From Lentinula raphanica (lineage: Eukaryota; Basidiomycota; Agaricomycetes; Agaricales; Omphalotaceae): 64,000 nucleotides of DNA. Below the pieces are notes generated by a model. The model searched no databases. It was not told the origin of the DNA and worked only from the letters and a program-made list of their open reading frames with translations. Positions 59,001 through 64,000 of this stretch are shown piece by piece. The DNA is taken from the NCBI GenBank assembly GCA_027919835.1, contig JANVFP010000001.1, positions 124,001-188,000 of the forward strand, read 5' to 3'. Numbering within the stretch: the stretch's first letter is position 1; each line of letters begins with the position of its first letter. The position numbers were made by a program, and so were the translations under genes.

Positions 59001-62000
59001 GCGAGACGCAGTATCTTCGGACTGCAAATGAATCATTAACGTCTTCTCTGGCAGCTGCTGAGGATGCAAATTTAAGATTACTTCAGGTACACACATCCTC
59101 CATCATCGTAACCCGATTCGCACCTGAATCATGTCACAGGACAAATGTCGAGCACTCGAACATAGTGCCACTGTGCTCAATCAGAACGACAACGAGCTGT
59201 TCGAGTCTCGGAAAAGTGATGAGCATGAACACCTACAGAGCATCGACAGCCTCCGGTTAAGTATTCCTCTCGAGGCACAACAAGTAAAGGTCGATAATGA
59301 GGTACGTCAGGCGGTGAATCATTGCCATTTTTAGGCTCGTGACTGATCCGTGTAATTTAGGTCCAGGAGAAAATCGGTGGCGATTGTGAAGTAGGCATTG
59401 AGAGCACGTTGTGTGAATCAAAAACAACCCTCGCCCTAAGACTTCATCCAGTATGTCATGCTTGTACAATTCCCTGTTTTCAATCACTCGGGCATCACAA
59501 TAGGACAACGAAGTTCCAACCGAATACCCTGCTCAAAGACTAGCCATCACCCAACGCATGAAACACAGTGAGATCGATCCGCTCGAAAAGAAACCTCAAG
59601 TGCGTACATTTCCTGTACGTGAGAAACTCGGACCCTCTATTTTTAATAGGATGCTGCTACGTTTGAGTGTGAAGCGAAACACATTGAACGCCCTCTGCTT
59701 GAAGAGGTTCAGGCAAAGTTTGATCAACTTGAGCCGGTTGATCGAGAAGTGGTAAAATTCCAGTGTCAATATACCGAGTCTGAGACGACTTGGACAAGTT
59801 CAATGAAACGCGAAGTCAATGTTCGGAAATCGCTCATAGAACGCAATGATTTGGAGCATCACGGCGTGAGCGAGCAATATCCATCTCAGGTAAATGAATG
59901 TGTCTAGTCGATTAGCGAGTGTTGTTTATAGTTGCACTTAGACAAAAACCAACTCCAACATCGCCCAAGATGAGATGGATGAGCCGAAACACTCTCGAAA
60001 TCTTCAAATCAAGGAAGGTTGTTCGAAGGCCCAGAAAACTCAAAAGGCCGAACACAATGCACATCGAAGCCTCGAAGTGGGTTATTTGAAATTGTATCGC
60101 TTCTATACTCATATACCACGAAGAAAACGCTGGAAACTCGCGTTGGGGATAAAGTTAAGGCGGTCAAACGATCATCGAAACGGAAAACCCCTGTTTCAGA
60201 GCTCAAATTACAAGCAAGTCTTCGATGGGCTTCTCAATGCTCATCTTCCTATGCTAACCGTCATACAGGAGGTAGCTGCAGAGCTGGATGTACCAAGAGG
60301 AGAAAAAGCGTCTGCGGATATCTCAAAGCAAGTGGTGAAGGTTTCTATTCATTTTTGAAATGCGCTAAGGACAATACTCATTGCAATTTTGTATAGACTG
60401 ATCATGAAGACCAAGACCCGATTAAAGGTTCAGGTCTCTTGAAAGATGGCCTCGAAAACTCTTGCGAAAGTGAACTTGCGTTGGTTGGGAAAGAAGTGCT
60501 CGATTTGCAGAGTGAGAAGTCGGAATTGGGGGCTGGACTCCTGGTGTGTTGACTATCGTCTCGTATTGCGCGTATTTTCTCATCAATCACAATGCAGCAA
60601 GAGAATGAAGAAGTGACGTTACCCAGCACGAGTGTGGCTTGCGAGACGGGCAAGGTGAATGATCTGAAGGAGGCACCGAAAGTGAGATTTTCAATAGTAG
60701 GATCGATCAATTTTGGAACGCGTTCTCAACTAGGCCAAATGCGAGTTGATCAATTCTCTTCAGCATGAGATGGAGGGTGCGAAGGAAGTGCGGGAGAAGC
60801 TCAAGGTCGGTGTTCAACATCATACCAAAGTCATAACTGAATCATGATCACAAATAGAATAAATACGAAGATTTCGACAGCATGGAAAGGGACTTGGATG
60901 GCGTGGAACAAAGATTACAAGACCTTGAAGAACTGCATACGAATCAGAAAGCCGAGTCTGAACAAGAGATCGCTAACAAGGAAGACATATGCAATGCTCG
61001 CGAAACCGAACTCGCATCGGTGAGGAATGAGTTGCTAGACTTGCAGAGTCAGAAGTCGAAATTGGAGGATGCATTCCAGGTGTGATTTGCGTATCATAAC
61101 ATTTATGTCTGCTGATCAATCACAATAAAGCGAGAAAATGAAGAAGTGAAGTTACTGAGGTCGAATATCACTTCTGCGATGGACAAAGTGAATGATCTGG
61201 AGCTGGCACTGAAGGTGAGATCTGCACCTACATCGGCTAGATTTGGAACACACTGTTATTCAGGTCAAAACCGAAGCATTTGAATCTCTTCAGCACGAGA
61301 TAGAGGACGCCAAGGAAGTGCGGGCGCAGCTACAGGTTGGTGTTCAACATCATACCAAGGTCATAACCGAATCATGATCACAAATAGAATAAATGCGAAG
61401 ATTTCGACAGCATGGAAAGGGACTTGGATGGCGTGAAACAAAGATTACAAGACCTTGAAGAACTGCATACGAAACAGAAAGCCGAGTCTGAACAAGAGAT
61501 TGCTAATAAGGAAGACATATGCAATGCTCGCGAAACCGAACTCGCATCGGTGAGGAATGAGTTGCTAGACTTGCAGAGTCAGAAGTCGAAATTGGAGGAT
61601 GCATTCCAGGTGTGATTTGCGTATCATAACGTTCATGTCTGCTGATCAGTCACAATAAAGCGAGAAAATGAAGAAGTGAAGTTACTGAGGTCGAATATCA
61701 CTTCTGCGATGGACAAAGTGAATGATCTGGAGGTGGCACTGAAGGTGAGATCTCCACCTACATCGACTAGATTTAAAACGCACTGTTATTTAGGTCAAAA
61801 CCGAAGCAATTGAATCTCTTCAGCACGAGATAGAGGGCGCCAAGGAAGTGCGGGCGCAGCTACAGGTTGGTGTTCAACATCATACCAAGGTCATAACCGA
61901 ATCATGATCACAAATAGAATAAATGCGAAGATTTCGACAGCATGGAAAGGGACTTGGATGGCGTGAAACAAAGATTACAAGACCTTGAAGAACTGCATAC

Positions 62001-63615
62001 GAAACAGAAAGCCGAGTCTGAACAAGAGATCGCTAACAAGGAAGACATATGCAATGCTCGCGAAACCGAACTCGCATCGGTGAGGAATGAGTTGCTAGAC
62101 TTGCAGAGTCAGAAGTCGAAATTGGAGGATGCATTCCAGGTGTGATTTGCGTATCATAACGTTTATGTCTGCTGACCAATCACAATAAAGCGAGAAAATG
62201 AAGAAGTGAAGTTACTGAGGTCGAATATCACTTCTGCGATGGACAAGGTGAATGATCTGGAGGTGGCACTGAAGGTGGCACTGAAGGTGAGATCTCTACC
62301 TACATCGGCTAGATTTGGAACACACTGTTATGTAGGGCAAAACCGAAGCAATTGAATCTCTTCAGCACGAGATAGAGGACGCCAAGGAAGTGCGCGCGCA
62401 GCTACAGGTTGGTTTTCAACGTCATACCAAGGTCATAACTGAATCATGATCACAATCAGAGCACAATCGAAGAATTCGACAGCACGAAGAGGATCTTGAA
62501 TGCCATGCAACGAAGACTGCAAGAATCCTCATACAACGAAGGATTGCATGCAAAACAGAAGGCAGAACTCGAACAGAAGCTGGTTAAATATCAAGAACTT
62601 CAGCTCTCACTCGCTGAGGCACAGAAAGTAAGACTGACGACATCTTTCAACCTTCTCGCTCTGACTCCGTCCAGGCCAACCAGGCTTCTCAACTCAAAGT
62701 AGATAGCGTTGAAGAGAACCTGAGATGCTTACAAGTTGGGTACATTCAACATAGAATATGACCTCCCCTGACCTTCTACACTCACTAGAGCGGCTATGAA
62801 GCACTCGAAGTCAAACTTCGTTCTCGGGACTGCCAGATCAAAACGCTCGAAGCATCAATAAGTCAGAAAGACATTGTCCTCGAACGGACTCAGAGCGATC
62901 TTCAGGTAGGGCGTGCATCATGACAAGGAATCTATTTCATCGAATATGCCGAACAGGACCAGTTAGAGACACTCCGCGCAAATTTGGACGATCTTCAGAA
63001 TGATCGACGGGACAGAGTCTTAAAGGTATGTTACCGACACTGTGGATGTGCTGTGTACTTACTATCTATCAACGTAGAGCCAATTCACAAAATTACAGAA
63101 GAGTTATGAGCTTCAAACGGTACGATATATTTCCTATAACGCCATTGATACTTGGGGCGACGAGTCAGTAGGAAACTTTGAAACAAGCCCAAATCGACGC
63201 GGCCAAAGCGATTGAACACTATCAGGAAGCTCTCGAGCAGGTTACCGCTGAAACTTTTTCAATGCATCTTAGTCGTCTTACTGAAATCATTTTGCTCTAG
63301 TCGAATAAAGAACCCGAGATGCAGCAGGAACTTATCGCCGCACTTAATCTCAACAGAGAATTAAATGATCGAATTCTGCAATTACAGAGCGAAGTTGCTC
63401 AGTGTCAAGCCATGCACACACATGCAATGCCGTCTGGGAGACTTCAAAATAGTTCTCGTCATGCGAATGCGAAGGGATTGCCTCAATCCATAATTCACCG
63501 TAAATATGCGCTGAAGCCTATTAAAGTCAGTAAAACTCTTCATCGTGCCTACTCGCCTTTCACTTTGTCACAGATCGATTGTCCCTCAACAACAGAGACT
63601 CAATCAACCAGCTAG
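56036..63615 (+). CDS. Long coiled-coil protein, many phase-0 exons
   Basis: Starts MKRRRPEKSDPENSQESDCQ (possible nuclear signal), then some forty short exons that almost all begin and end at phase 0. Early exons: KVRLVTVGPERQL, ENASEQAERMEISKLIH, DHQQMHEDLIQIQEKC, QEQVATTKLETVAKDK. Nearly everything is heptad-rich and charged, broken by diverged exon duplicates (LSDLEGIRLDKREIETRASE and SSELENLRLAKRELETAAND) and a recent triplication at about 60.85-62.44 kb. The last exon 63301..63615 ends IIHRKYALKPIKVSKTLHRA then a Ser/Thr tail. No enzymatic domain. A structural or tethering role is the safest guess. The KVRL exon and basic C-terminus suggest it is a paralogue of the gene at 40025..43277. 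I traced frames through most introns; a few boundaries remain uncertain. Confidence 0.7.
60855..62444 (+). repeat. 530-bp triplicated block of coiled-coil exons
   Basis: Three units exactly 530 bp apart (the same ATG at 60882, 61412 and 61942), each with exons MERDLDGVxQRLQDLEELHT.. (ending LEDAFQ), RENEEVKLLRSNITSAMDK.. and VKTEAxESLQHEIE... A diverged older copy precedes them at about 60.41-60.84 kb. The third unit has a 12-bp internal duplication (GGTGGCACTGAA). Confidence 0.9.
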
Positions 63616-64000
63616 TTCTGTCACTGTGGACATTGTGATTCTTTGTTTAACCAGCTCACAACGCGACGTCCCGTATTCTATACCATTTTTCTTGTATCAT
63701 AGATATTGGCCATACATAATGAGTTCAGCGCAAATCCACTGATGCTCAGAATACGTGTCCACAGGCGAAAATATAATATTAGCCTCAATCCACGTCACGG
63801 TTCAACTCATCCCCGAACACTTAGCGTTCTCGTATCTTCTCAGAATGACAAAACGCTCAATTTGAGCATGCGAGAGGCAAGCTTTCACTATGATCGTCGA
63901 CAGAAAGAGTTTGACTAGTCTGAGATTTCGAAAAAAATCAGTGTTTCCTGCTACAGTACCAGTACTAACTAGATATTCTTCGCTCGACTGTAACGTGCAA
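63616..64000. other. 3' flank, nothing recognised
   Basis: Short frames only up to the window edge. Confidence 0.5.

Overview
The window looks like a piece of an Agaricomycete (mushroom-forming basidiomycete) nuclear genome. Genes are cut by many introns of about 50-65 nt with GT..(A)AG ends and CTAAC-like branch sites. The recognisable families (DUF6534 membrane protein, DUF6593 protein, GIY-YIG/T5orf172 protein, KDZ and Plavaka/Tnp2 transposases) are typical of this group. I built gene models by reading frames through introns and checking that exon phases add up. None has transcript support.

Layout. 0-12.8 kb is ordinary gene space: a partial protein with a nucleotidyltransferase-like motif (-), an SDR oxidoreductase (+), a small secreted protein (-), a half-size ABC transporter (+), a 13-exon DUF6534 membrane protein (-), a small unknown gene (+) and a DUF6593 protein (+). 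12.8-23 kb is decayed: an unknown partial gene, a GIY-YIG gene with an in-frame TGA, an unresolved gene, a 5'-truncated RNA14 (mRNA 3'-end processing) copy, and a 0.8 kb stretch packed with perfect inverted repeats. 23-32 kb holds a nuclear-looking unknown protein, two paralogous RING proteins facing the same way, and between them a WD40-like membrane protein whose C-terminus is five tandemly duplicated exons, plus a small membrane/coiled-coil protein with a duplicated upstream region.

32.6-52.4 kb is a transposon nest: an apparently intact 1387-codon Plavaka/Tnp2-type transposase, a coiled-coil/Gly-rich gene interrupted by a 288-bp MITE with an 8-bp target duplication, and a complete 8.68-kb KDZ element with 276-bp terminal inverted repeats, a KDZ transposase, an oppositely oriented companion gene and arrays built on GGTAATACC/GGTATTACC. 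The KDZ element sits in what reads as a 55-nt intron, and its duplicated target (CACTAAC) is that intron's branch-site motif.

52.6-63.6 kb carries two genes built from amplified exons: a nucleoplasmin-like protein with 13 tandem phase-1 exons, partly in identical 293-bp two-exon units, and a coiled-coil gene with a recent 530-bp triplication. The most unusual theme is this local concentration of symmetric-exon amplification in three different genes, next to recently active transposons.
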